A stretch of DNA of 5,421 nt from JBHELQ01 sp046262995 (GCA_046262995.1 JBHELQ010000119.1:1-5421); one strand, 5' to 3'. Counted from the first letter of the stretch, positions 1-5,421 are shown. Notes: generated by a model not told the origin, from the sequence alone. Numbers and translations are program-made.

Positions 1-393
1 AAGCGCTTCATCGACGAGACCATCGCCGGCGCCGCGTCGGACGGCTACGTGAGCACCCTGTTCGGGCGCATCCGGCGCATCCCGGAGCTGCGCGCGCGCC
101 AGCGCCAGACCCGCATGCTCGGCGAGCGGCTGGCGGTGAACATGGTGATCCAGGGCACCGCCGCGGACATCATCAAGGTCGCGATGGTGCGCTGCCGCGA
201 CGCCCTGCGCGACGCCGGGCTGGACACGCGGCTGGTGCTCCAGATCCACGACGAGCTCCTGTTCGAGGGCCCTGAGGAGGAGACGGAGCGGGCCTCCGAG
301 ATCGTCTGCGCCGAGATGGCCTCGGCCTTCGAGCTCGACCCGCCGCTCGCGGTCGACGTGGGGGTCGGCGGCGACTGGCTGGCGGCCAAGTGA
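1..393 (+). CDS. polA: DNA polymerase I, C-terminal end of the polymerase domain (5' partial)
   Basis: DNA polymerase I fills gaps during excision repair and replaces RNA primers on the lagging strand. Only the last 130 residues are here; the frame is open from base 1, so the true start lies outside the window. Visible landmarks, numbered from the window edge, are the GYVSTLFGRIRR segment (15-26) that follows the O-helix in family A enzymes, the QGTAADIIK helix (51-59), and motif C, QIHDE (81-85), whose Asp84 is one of the two metal-binding catalytic aspartates. The protein ends in VGVGGDWLAAK, which closely matches the Taq polymerase terminus. Nothing looks broken. The 5' nuclease and 3'-5' exonuclease-like domains would be upstream and cannot be judged. 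The stop codon overlaps the start of the following transporter gene, so the two are probably cotranscribed and translationally coupled. Identification is very secure. Confidence 0.97.
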   Translation, partial: KRFIDETIAGAASDGYVSTLFGRIRRIPELRARQRQTRMLGERLAVNMVIQGTAADIIKVAMVRCRDALRDAGLDTRLVLQIHDELLFEGPEEETERASEIVCAEMASAFELDPPLAVDVGVGGDWLAAK

Positions 394-836
394 TGGAGAA
401 GTGGCTGCCCGTGCTCGCGACGGTCGTCGCCGGCGGCCTGGTCGGGATGCAGGCCCCGATCAACTCGATCCTCGGCAAGAGCGTGGGCACCTTCGCGGCG
501 GCCTCGGTCTCGTTCGCGGTCGGCCTTGCCGTGCTGGTCGCCATCACGCTCGTGCTTGGGGAGGGGTTCGATCAGGTTGGGGAGGTCCGCCACCTGTCCT
601 GGTACTACCTGACCGGCGGCCTGCTCGGCGCGGCCTACGTGACTACCGTGCTGCTCAGCGTGCGCACGCTGGGCGCGGGGGGCGTCGCGTCGGCCACCAT
701 CGCCGGCCAGCTGACGATGTCGGTGATGCTCGACCGCGCGGGCGCATTCGGGCTAGACCAGCGCGCCCTGACTGCGCCCCGTCTGCTCGGGATCGCGCTG
801 CTGGCCGTCGGGACGGTGCTGGTCGTCCGCAGCTAG
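393..836 (+). CDS. Small DMT-superfamily membrane protein, YdcZ/DUF606 type
   Basis: This 147-residue, strongly hydrophobic protein has about five predicted membrane helices: residues 4-26, 32-56, 71-94, 96-118 and 130-146. It carries the glycine-rich start typical of this family (VVAGGLVGMQAPINSILGK), in which a short loop with Pro-Ile-Asn follows the first helix. The length fits YdcZ/DUF606 proteins of about 140-150 residues, which act in the inner membrane as putative small-molecule exporters. The substrate cannot be told from sequence. The ATG at 393 overlaps the polA stop (TGATG). A GTG at 390 in the same frame is an equally possible start that adds one residue. There is no clear Shine-Dalgarno, so translation probably depends on ribosomes finishing polA. 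The stop codon interlocks with that of the convergent minus-strand gene. Family assignment is fairly sure; function is not. Confidence 0.85.
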   Translation: MEKWLPVLATVVAGGLVGMQAPINSILGKSVGTFAAASVSFAVGLAVLVAITLVLGEGFDQVGEVRHLSWYYLTGGLLGAAYVTTVLLSVRTLGAGGVASATIAGQLTMSVMLDRAGAFGLDQRALTAPRLLGIALLAVGTVLVVRS

Positions 837-1969
837 GCGGCGGCGGGGCGCGCCGAGGGGCGTCGCTGCGCTCGAGGAGGCGGCACGTCCCCCGCGAACG
901 AGGGCGGCGCGATGGCCAGGTAGTGGCCGAACGACCAGTCGAGGAAGCGCCGGCTCTGCATGGCCCTGAGCCCGCGGGCCAGGAACCGTGGGGGGACGCG
1001 GGGCACGAGCCGCTGCGCCAGCAGCATCGAGTTGAACTTCCGGCCGTGCGCCGCGGAGAAGTCGTGGTAGCGCCGCAGCGCCTGCTCGCGTGTGCGCCGG
1101 CCCTCGACCACGGCGCGCAGCTCACGGCCGCACCCGATGCCGAAGTAAAAGGCGGTGCGGATGCCCTCCGCGGTCAGCGGCAGGCAATGGCCCGCCGAGT
1201 CGCCGACGAAGAACACGCCGTCCTCGGTCGCGGCGCGCAGCTTGTGCGGGATCCAGTTGCCCTGGTAGCGGACGGGCTCCCGGCCGGTGTCCTCGGCCAG
1301 CTTGACGGTGTTGTCGCGCACGTGGAAGCGCGGGTCGAATGAGCCAACCCCGATGCGCAGCTCGTCCTCCGCCGGGAAGCTCCAGCCGTAGCCGGCCGGC
1401 ACGTACGAGCGGTCGATCCAGATCTCCATCTCGGACCCGCTCCCCCCGGGGTGGACCTCGAGCCCGCGCGAAAGCGGTGCGTCCGGCGGCTGGTAGCCGT
1501 CCGCGAGCAGGCGGCGCCAGCCCAGCGCGTCCACGATCAGCGGCGCCGTCAGGTCGCCCCGATCGGTGTGCACGACCTGCCCGGAGCGGCCCTCGACCTT
1601 GGCCGTCTCGAAGGGACAGTCCGACTGGGCGAACAGCAGCTCGCAGAGCCGCGGATAGTCGAACGTGGAGAAGGTCCACGGCAGCTCCAGGCGCGCCGTG
1701 CCGTGCGGGGTGTGCACGACGAGCTCCCCGAACTCCTGCCTGTGCGCGCCCATCAGGCCCATGGCGTACAGCCAGCCCGTGGGGATCCCGCATGCCGAGG
1801 TCTGGCGCTCGCCGACCTCGTAGCGGTCGAGGAGCAGCACGCGCGCACCGCTTCCGGCCAGCTCGCGGGCGACGGCGAGCCCCGCGAAGCTCGCTCCGCA
1901 GACGAGCACGTCCCAGTCGCCGGGCAGCGCCGAGCGGGCGGCGCCACGCTTCGTGCGGCGCTTCGGCAT
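833..1969 (-). CDS. Geranylgeranyl reductase family FAD-dependent oxidoreductase
   Basis: This 378-residue flavoprotein probably reduces isoprenoid C=C bonds. The dinucleotide-binding fold is near the N-terminus: GASFAG (25-30) followed by an acidic residue, Asp48, at the end of the second strand for the FAD ribose. A CG pair (60-61) sits where relatives have a conserved Cys-Gly close to the flavin. The family hallmark PxxYxWxFP, seven residues, then GxG is intact (191-209). The second FAD motif, GDSAGHCLPLTAEG, spans 256-269. The last ~19 residues are a Pro/Arg/Ala-rich tail. In actinobacteria such enzymes can saturate the menaquinone side chain (MenJ type); others act on geranylgeranyl chains of lipids or pigments. 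The substrate here is inference, and no carotenoid or menaquinone gene lies nearby to decide it. The gene reads against its neighbours. The ATG at 1969 is chosen because no good start precedes the FAD motif downstream of it. Confidence 0.88.
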   Translation of the reverse strand: MPKRRTKRGAARSALPGDWDVLVCGASFAGLAVARELAGSGARVLLLDRYEVGERQTSACGIPTGWLYAMGLMGAHRQEFGELVVHTPHGTARLELPWTFSTFDYPRLCELLFAQSDCPFETAKVEGRSGQVVHTDRGDLTAPLIVDALGWRRLLADGYQPPDAPLSRGLEVHPGGSGSEMEIWIDRSYVPAGYGWSFPAEDELRIGVGSFDPRFHVRDNTVKLAEDTGREPVRYQGNWIPHKLRAATEDGVFFVGDSAGHCLPLTAEGIRTAFYFGIGCGRELRAVVEGRRTREQALRRYHDFSAAHGRKFNSMLLAQRLVPRVPPRFLARGLRAMQSRRFLDWSFGHYLAIAPPSFAGDVPPPRAQRRPSARPAAA

Positions 1970-1979
1970 GGGGGCCAGA

Positions 1980-1987
1980 GTAGCTAC
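1980..1987. promoter_or_regulatory. Symmetric GTAGCTAC, candidate shared -10 element for divergent genes
   Basis: The 31 bp between the divergent flavoprotein start (1969) and the chosen rpsA start (2001) contain an 8-bp perfect palindrome. It reads TAGCTA on both strands, a partial match to the bacterial -10 consensus. The TAGCTA core ends 14 nt before the rpsA GTG and 11 nt before the flavoprotein ATG, so both transcripts would have very short leaders, consistent with the absence of Shine-Dalgarno sequences at both starts. No good -35 box is seen in either direction. The promoter reading is an inference. Confidence 0.3.
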
Positions 1988-2000
1988 CCTTCCCGCCTCA

Positions 2001-3392
2001 GTGCCGGATACCGAGACGCCTACCGCAGCCCGTCCCGTAGAGGGGTCGGATGGACTCCTCCTCGAGATCGACGGGCAGATCGTCCCGAACTACGACGCCA
2101 CGATGGTCCCCTTCGAGGAGGGCGACGTGGTGACCGGCAAGGTCGTGCGGATCGACCAGGACGAGGTGCTGGTCGACATCGGCTACAAGAGCGAGGGCGT
2201 CATCCCGGCCAACGAGCTCTCCATCCGCAAGTCGGTCGACCCGGGCGAGGAGGTCGAGCTCGGCGAGGAGGTCGACGCCCTCGTCCTGACCAAGGAGGAC
2301 CAGGAGGGCAGGCTCCTGCTCTCCAAGAAGCGCGCCCGCTTCGAGAAGGCCTGGCGCAAGATCGAGGCCGCGGCCGAGTCGGGCGAGCCGGTCGAGGGGA
2401 ACGTGATCGAGGTGGTGAAGGGCGGGCTGATCATCGACCTCGGCGTGCGCGGCTTCCTGCCCGCCTCGCTGGTCGACATCCGCCGCGTCCAGAACCTCGA
2501 GGAGTTCCTGGGCCAGAAGATCGAGTGCAAGGTGATCGAGCTGAACCGCTCGCGCAACAACGTGGTGCTGTCGCGGCGGGCGGTGCTCGAGGAGGAGCGC
2601 AAGGAGGTCCGCCAGCAGATCCTGGACCGCCTTGAGCCCGGGATGGTCGTGGAGGGCGCGATCTCCAACATCGTCGACTTCGGCGCCTTCGTGGACCTGG
2701 ACGGGATCGACGGGCTGATCCACATCTCGGAGCTGTCCTGGAGCCACGTCAACCACCCGTCCGAGATCCTCAACATCGGCGACACGGTCCCGGTGAAGGT
2801 GCTCGACATCGATCGCGAGCGCCAGCGCATCTCCCTCGGGCTGAAGCAGACCCAGCAGGACCCCTGGCAGCGCGTGGTGGACGCCTACAACGTGGGCGAC
2901 GAGCTCGAGGGCAAGGTCACAAAGGTGGTCACCTTCGGCGCGTTCGTCGAGATCATGGACGGGGTCGAGGGGCTGGTGCACATCTCGGAGCTCGCCCAGC
3001 ACCACGTGGAGAACCCGCGCGAGGTGGTCGAGCCCGGCCAGGTCGTGCGCGTCAAGGTGCTCGAGATCGACTCCGAGCGGCGGCGCCTGTCCCTGAGCGT
3101 CAAGCGGGTGCACGTCGAGGGTGCTCCGCCCGTCGAGGACGGCGGCGAGGCGCAGGACGGCGAGATCGGCGAGGTCCCGGAGCTGGGCCTGTCGGAGGAC
3201 GTCTTCGCGGGCCCCGAGGTGACGGTCGAGGGCTCCGAGAACCTGCAGGCGGCGGTGCAGGAGGCCCGCGACGAGGAGGCGGCCCAGGGCGAGGAGGAGT
3301 CGGCTGAGGCCGAGCCGCCCACCGCCGACGGCGACGCCCCCGCAGAGGACGAGGCCAAGGCGCCGGCGGACCAGGGCGAGCCCGGGTCCTAG
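2001..3392 (+). CDS. rpsA: 30S ribosomal protein S1
   Basis: S1 binds mRNA on the small ribosomal subunit and helps load structured or weakly led transcripts. From the GTG at 2001 it is 463 residues with four S1 RNA-binding repeats: about 40-111, 129-193, 213-283 and 298-369. The first carries EVLVDIGYKSEGVIP, the second VVKGGLIIDLGVRGFLP, and the last two the classic DFGAFVDL/TFGAFVEI and GL(I/V)HISEL signatures. Four repeats match actinobacterial S1 rather than the six-repeat E. coli form. Residues 370-463 form a low-complexity tail with 29 Asp/Glu but one Arg and one Lys. The frame stays open upstream to a GTG at 1953 and an ATG at 1968, but those starts would run into the divergent gene and leave no promoter space. 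The first residues after 2001 (PDTETPT) resemble actinobacterial S1 N-termini. coaE follows with no gap. Identity is secure; the start is moderately so. Confidence 0.95.
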   Translation: MPDTETPTAARPVEGSDGLLLEIDGQIVPNYDATMVPFEEGDVVTGKVVRIDQDEVLVDIGYKSEGVIPANELSIRKSVDPGEEVELGEEVDALVLTKEDQEGRLLLSKKRARFEKAWRKIEAAAESGEPVEGNVIEVVKGGLIIDLGVRGFLPASLVDIRRVQNLEEFLGQKIECKVIELNRSRNNVVLSRRAVLEEERKEVRQQILDRLEPGMVVEGAISNIVDFGAFVDLDGIDGLIHISELSWSHVNHPSEILNIGDTVPVKVLDIDRERQRISLGLKQTQQDPWQRVVDAYNVGDELEGKVTKVVTFGAFVEIMDGVEGLVHISELAQHHVENPREVVEPGQVVRVKVLEIDSERRRLSLSVKRVHVEGAPPVEDGGEAQDGEIGEVPELGLSEDVFAGPEVTVEGSENLQAAVQEARDEEAAQGEEESAEAEPPTADGDAPAEDEAKAPADQGEPGS

Positions 3393-3992
3393 ATGGGCGC
3401 CCGGGTCCCCTTCGTGGGACTGACGGGCGGGCTCGGCGCCGGCAAATCGGAGGCCCTGCGAGCCCTGGACGAGCTCGGCGCCGCCACGCTCTCGACCGAC
3501 GAGGTGGTGCACGAGCTGCTCCAGACGGAGGAGCTGCGCGAGCTTGTGGTCGGCCGCTTCGGGCCCGAGGTCGCCGAGGGCGGAGGGGTGGACCGCTCCA
3601 AGCTCGCGGAGCGGGCGTTCGCCGGCCCGGAAGGCCGCGAGTGGCTGGAGGGCGAGCTGTGGCCGCGCGTCGGCGGGCGGGTGAGCGAGTGGAGGGACGC
3701 CGTCGACGCCGCCGACCCGCCGCCCCGGGCGGCCGTGGTGGAGGTGCCCCTCCTGTTCGAGGCGGGCATGGAGCAGGTCTTCGACCGCACCCTGGCGGTG
3801 GTCGCCGACGAGGACGTTCGCGCCGAGCGGGCCGGGGCGCGGGGGCACGCGGCGCTCGAGTCGCGCGCCGGGCGGCAGCTGAGCCAGGACGACAAGGCCA
3901 TGCGGGCCGACTTCGTCGTCCGCAACGACGGCACGCTGGATGAGTTGAGGGAGGAGTTGTCTCGCGTCCTTGGCACCATTGAAACGGAATGA
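3393..3992 (+). CDS. coaE: Dephospho-CoA kinase
   Basis: CoaE phosphorylates the ribose 3'-OH of dephospho-CoA with ATP, the last step of coenzyme A synthesis, in the cytoplasm. The 199-residue length is normal. The P-loop GLTGGLGAGKS spans residues 9-19 (Lys18, Ser19 for phosphate and Mg). The substrate-site segment is STDEVVHEL (34-42), where Asp36 aligns with the catalytic Asp of the usual DADxIAR motif; the first Asp of that motif is Ser34 here. VPLLFEAG (about 119-126) is the conserved CoA-domain stretch, and QLSQDDKAMRADFVVRNDG near the C-terminus matches the family's R/Q...K...AD..I.N.G pattern. The ATG directly follows the rpsA stop (TAGATG), so translation is probably coupled to rpsA. 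rpsA-coaE adjacency is common in Actinomycetota. The stop overlaps the next start in ATGA. Identification is secure. Confidence 0.95.
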   Translation: MGARVPFVGLTGGLGAGKSEALRALDELGAATLSTDEVVHELLQTEELRELVVGRFGPEVAEGGGVDRSKLAERAFAGPEGREWLEGELWPRVGGRVSEWRDAVDAADPPPRAAVVEVPLLFEAGMEQVFDRTLAVVADEDVRAERAGARGHAALESRAGRQLSQDDKAMRADFVVRNDGTLDELREELSRVLGTIETE

Positions 3993-4621
3993 GCCACGTC
4001 GTGGCCAGGGCTCGCACCCGGACATCGCGCAGCGCCTTCCGGCGCCGGCGGCTGGGCGTGCTCGGCGCCGCCCTGGTGCTGGGCCTGGCGCTGGCTGCGC
4101 TGATCGTCGTGCTCGGCCCGCTCAACGACGCCTTCCGCGAGATCACGCTGCCGCTGCGCCACGACGACATCATCCGCCAGCAGGCGCATGACAAGGACCT
4201 GGACGCGGCCCTGATCGCCGCCGTGATCTACGAGGAGTCGAAGTTCCAGGACCGCACGTCCCACGCGGGCGCGCGCGGCCTGATGCAGGTCACGCCTGAG
4301 ACGGCGCGCTTCATCGCCCGGAGGTCGGGAGGGATCCGCTTCGTCGAGAACGACCTGGCCGTGCCGCAGATCAACATCTCCTACGGCGCCTTCTACCTGC
4401 GCTACCTGCTCGACCGCTACGGCGGCGACCGGACGCTCGCGGTGGCGGCCTACAACGCGGGCCTGACCAACGTGGACAACTGGGTTCGCCGCGCCGGCGG
4501 CGCCGACGGCTTCGACGCCGCTCACGACATCCCGTTCCCGGAGACCCGCGGCTACGTCCGCCACGTGCTGGAGCGCCGCGAGCAGTACCGCCACCACTAC
4601 GCGCGCGAGCTCGGCTACTGA
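3989..4621 (+). CDS. Membrane-anchored lytic transglycosylase, SLT/Slt70 domain
   Basis: This enzyme should cleave the MurNAc-GlcNAc bond of peptidoglycan outside the membrane. It has 210 residues. A very basic N-terminus (residues 7-21, with four Arg in a row) precedes one hydrophobic helix (22-43) with no evident cleavage site, so it is likely a signal anchor with the catalytic part outside. The SLT domain fills residues 57-210. EES (82-84) provides the catalytic Glu83, aligned with Slt70 Glu478. GARGLMQVTPETA spans 94-106, AAYNAG 152-157 (the sugar-site motif), and ETRGYVRHVL near the C-terminus completes the family pattern. There is no separate wall-binding domain. The ATG overlaps the coaE stop (ATGA) with no clear ribosome-binding site, pointing to coupling and to operon membership with rpsA-coaE. 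Domain and activity are well supported; the physiological role (growth, secretion, sporulation or recycling) is unknown. Confidence 0.92.
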   Translation: MSHVVARARTRTSRSAFRRRRLGVLGAALVLGLALAALIVVLGPLNDAFREITLPLRHDDIIRQQAHDKDLDAALIAAVIYEESKFQDRTSHAGARGLMQVTPETARFIARRSGGIRFVENDLAVPQINISYGAFYLRYLLDRYGGDRTLAVAAYNAGLTNVDNWVRRAGGADGFDAAHDIPFPETRGYVRHVLERREQYRHHYARELGY

Positions 4622-4637
4622 GGCCTCGCGGCCGCGT

Positions 4638-4666
4638 TTGACAGTCGGGCGGGACCGGGTAAGCAT
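4638..4666 (+). promoter_or_regulatory. Candidate housekeeping-type promoter for the protease gene
   Basis: A perfect TTGACA (4638-4643) is followed after 16 nt by TAAGCA (4660-4665), or after 17 nt by AAGCAT (4661-4666). The -35 is consensus and the spacing ideal, while the -10 is only a partial match. The TTGACA stands out in this GC-rich sequence. It lies in the first gap after the rpsA-coaE-transglycosylase operon and faces the protease. Transcription would start near 4672-4674, giving a leader of about 70 nt. Confidence 0.5.
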
Positions 4667-4674
4667 CCAAGACC

Positions 4675-4724
4675 GGCAGCCCCGCAGGGGTGGCGCTGCC
4701 CAGGGGAAAGCGCGCGGGGGCGCG
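4675..4724 (+). promoter_or_regulatory. Structured 5' leader with two predicted hairpins
   Basis: Downstream of the promoter candidate the leader can fold into two helices. In the first, GGCAG (4675-4679) pairs with CTGCC (4696-4700), enclosing CCCC (4680-4683) paired with GGGG (4687-4690) around a GCA loop, with a five-base bulge at 4691-4695. In the second, CGCGC (4711-4715) pairs with GCGCG (4720-4724) around a GGGG loop, ending 8 nt before the ribosome-binding site. It does not match the c-di-AMP, c-di-GMP, cobalamin or TPP riboswitch cores as I remember them. In DNA this GC-rich, small helices form easily by chance, so a regulatory role is only a possibility. Confidence 0.3.
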
Positions 4725-4732
4725 GGAGAGGT

Positions 4733-4737
4733 AGAGG
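4733..4737 (+). promoter_or_regulatory. Ribosome-binding site AGAGG that fixes the protease start
   Basis: AGAGG lies six bases before the GTG at 4744, within a purine-rich run (4724-4737). An in-frame TAG at 4732-4734 excludes any earlier start, and no other start codon falls between it and 4744. The GTG therefore opens the gene directly before a convincing signal peptide. Confidence 0.6.
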
Positions 4738-4743
4738 ATTCCA

Positions 4744-5421
4744 GTGGCCGGCAAGCTTGGCGTAGTCCTGACGATCGCGGCGCTGTTCGTGGCGCCGCCG
4801 GTGGCGGCGAAGCCGAAGCACGAGCACGGCAAGGCCAGGGCCGCCGCGGCCCCGAGCTGTCCCACCACGAGCTACCAGTACGACTCCGCCGGCTCGCCCG
4901 GAAGCGGCGCGGTAAACGACCCGCTGTTTCCGAAGCAATGGGGACTGACCCAGATCAACGCCCCCGGCGCCTGGGCCCGGGGCGTCAAGGGCTCGGGGGT
5001 CACGGTGGCCGTCGTGGACACCGGCGTCGACCTCAATCACCCCGACCTTCAGAGCAAGCTCGTCGCCGGCCGCGACTTCGTGGCCGGTAAGCGCGACTGC
5101 CCGGCCGGCCCCCAGGACGAGAACGGTCACGGCAGTCACGTGGCCGGCATCGCCGCCGCGGCGACGGACAACGGGATCGGCGTGGCCGGCACGGCCCCGG
5201 ACTCCAAGATCATGCCGGTGCGCGTGCTGGACGCGGACGGGAGCGGCACGGTGGAGGACATCGTGGCCGGAATCCGCTTTGCCGCGGACCACGGCGCGAA
5301 GGTGATCAACCTGAGCCTCGGCGAGCTGCCGGTCCTGAGCCAGATAGACCCGGACAACGAGGCGATCGCCGCCGCCATCCAGCACGCATGGGACAGGGGC
5401 GCGCTGGTCGTGGCCGCCGCC
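4744..5421 (+). CDS. Secreted subtilisin-family (S8) serine protease, 3' partial
   Basis: This is an exported endopeptidase; 226 residues are visible and the frame is open at the right edge. Residues 1-22 look like a signal peptide: Lys4, a hydrophobic stretch 5-18, and a Val-Ala-Ala cleavage site after Ala22. A Lys/His/Ala-rich linker follows. The S8 domain begins with DPLFPKQWGLTQINAPGAW (59-77). The catalytic Asp92 is in VAVVDTGVD, and His129 is in NGHGSHVAG, with Ser where most relatives have Thr. GVAGTAPDSKIMPVRVL (146-162) and VINLSLG (187-193) are also typical. The sequence stops at VVAAA, just before the expected oxyanion Asn, so that residue and the catalytic Ser are off the window. 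The ~36 residues between the signal peptide and the S8 domain are too short for the usual I9 inhibitor propeptide. Cys39 and Cys119 might form a disulfide. It has its own promoter candidate. The family call is very secure; substrates are unknown. Confidence 0.93.
   Translation, partial: MAGKLGVVLTIAALFVAPPVAAKPKHEHGKARAAAAPSCPTTSYQYDSAGSPGSGAVNDPLFPKQWGLTQINAPGAWARGVKGSGVTVAVVDTGVDLNHPDLQSKLVAGRDFVAGKRDCPAGPQDENGHGSHVAGIAAAATDNGIGVAGTAPDSKIMPVRVLDADGSGTVEDIVAGIRFAADHGAKVINLSLGELPVLSQIDPDNEAIAAAIQHAWDRGALVVAAA

Noticed and set aside
837..900. GC-rich inverted repeats, including GGCGCGCC, just past the convergent stops as a terminator
   Set aside because: They lie in the flavoprotein coding sequence, form no convincing stem with a T-run, and are explained by its Ala/Arg/Pro-rich C-terminal codons.
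401..1342. A 313-codon plus-strand frame through the transporter and into the flavoprotein
   Set aside because: It yields Arg/Gly/Ala-rich sequence, crosses two well-supported genes and shows no domain or start context.
1998..4025. A 675-codon open frame on the minus strand, opposite rpsA and coaE
   Set aside because: It mirrors the two genes and arises because GC-rich codons rarely create stops on the opposite strand. Its product is low-complexity His/Leu/Asp/Val-rich sequence with no known domain, while the plus strand encodes intact S1 and CoaE.
4620..4636. Adjacent palindromes GAGGCCTC and CGCGGCCGCG after the transglycosylase as a terminator
   Set aside because: As perfect palindromes they leave no loop. 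The best hairpin is only a four-pair GGCC stem with a TCGC loop, and just three T's follow, so an intrinsic terminator is not supported.
3100..4666. Two long minus-strand frames opposite coaE and the transglycosylase
   Set aside because: Both give Arg/Pro/Ser-rich or repetitive sequence typical of GC-rich shadow frames, and the plus-strand genes contain all the catalytic motifs of their families.
4640..4743. A c-di-AMP (ydaO-type) or other known riboswitch before the protease
   Set aside because: Although these often precede actinobacterial wall genes, the leader of ~70 nt is too short and lacks the conserved core segments I can recall.

Overview
The window is very GC-rich with strongly G/C-biased third codon positions. 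It carries a core-gene neighbourhood (polA, rpsA, coaE) typical of Actinomycetota. The four-repeat S1 protein with an acidic tail, the predicted FAD-dependent prenyl reductase and the CoaE sequence together suggest a high-GC actinobacterial lineage, possibly Thermoleophilia/Solirubrobacterales. That assignment rests on resemblance only; no search could be run.

Layout, left to right. (1) The 3' end of polA (DNA polymerase I) enters from the left edge. It overlaps the start of a small five-helix membrane protein of the YdcZ/DUF606 branch of the DMT superfamily. (2) A minus-strand gene for a geranylgeranyl-reductase-type flavoprotein converges on the transporter gene, and the two stop codons interlock in a single CTAG. 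(3) About 30 bp separate the start of that gene from the divergently read rpsA. This gap contains a symmetric GTAGCTAC that could serve as a shared -10 element. (4) rpsA, coaE and a membrane-anchored lytic transglycosylase form a tight plus-strand operon: rpsA and coaE abut as TAG|ATG, and coaE and the transglycosylase overlap in ATGA. (5) A 122-bp gap holds a TTGACA-type promoter and a GC-rich leader with two possible hairpins. It leads into a GTG-started, secreted subtilisin-family protease cut off by the right edge just before the oxyanion-hole and catalytic-Ser regions.

Functionally, the window joins housekeeping genes (replication/repair polymerase, translation, coenzyme A synthesis) to envelope genes (membrane transporter, isoprenoid or quinone reduction, peptidoglycan cleavage, secreted proteolysis). 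I see no rRNA, tRNA, CRISPR array, insertion sequence or phage gene. I also see no clear evidence of a previously undescribed system. The most interesting points are the gene-junction architecture, the possible bidirectional promoter, and the structured leader of the protease.
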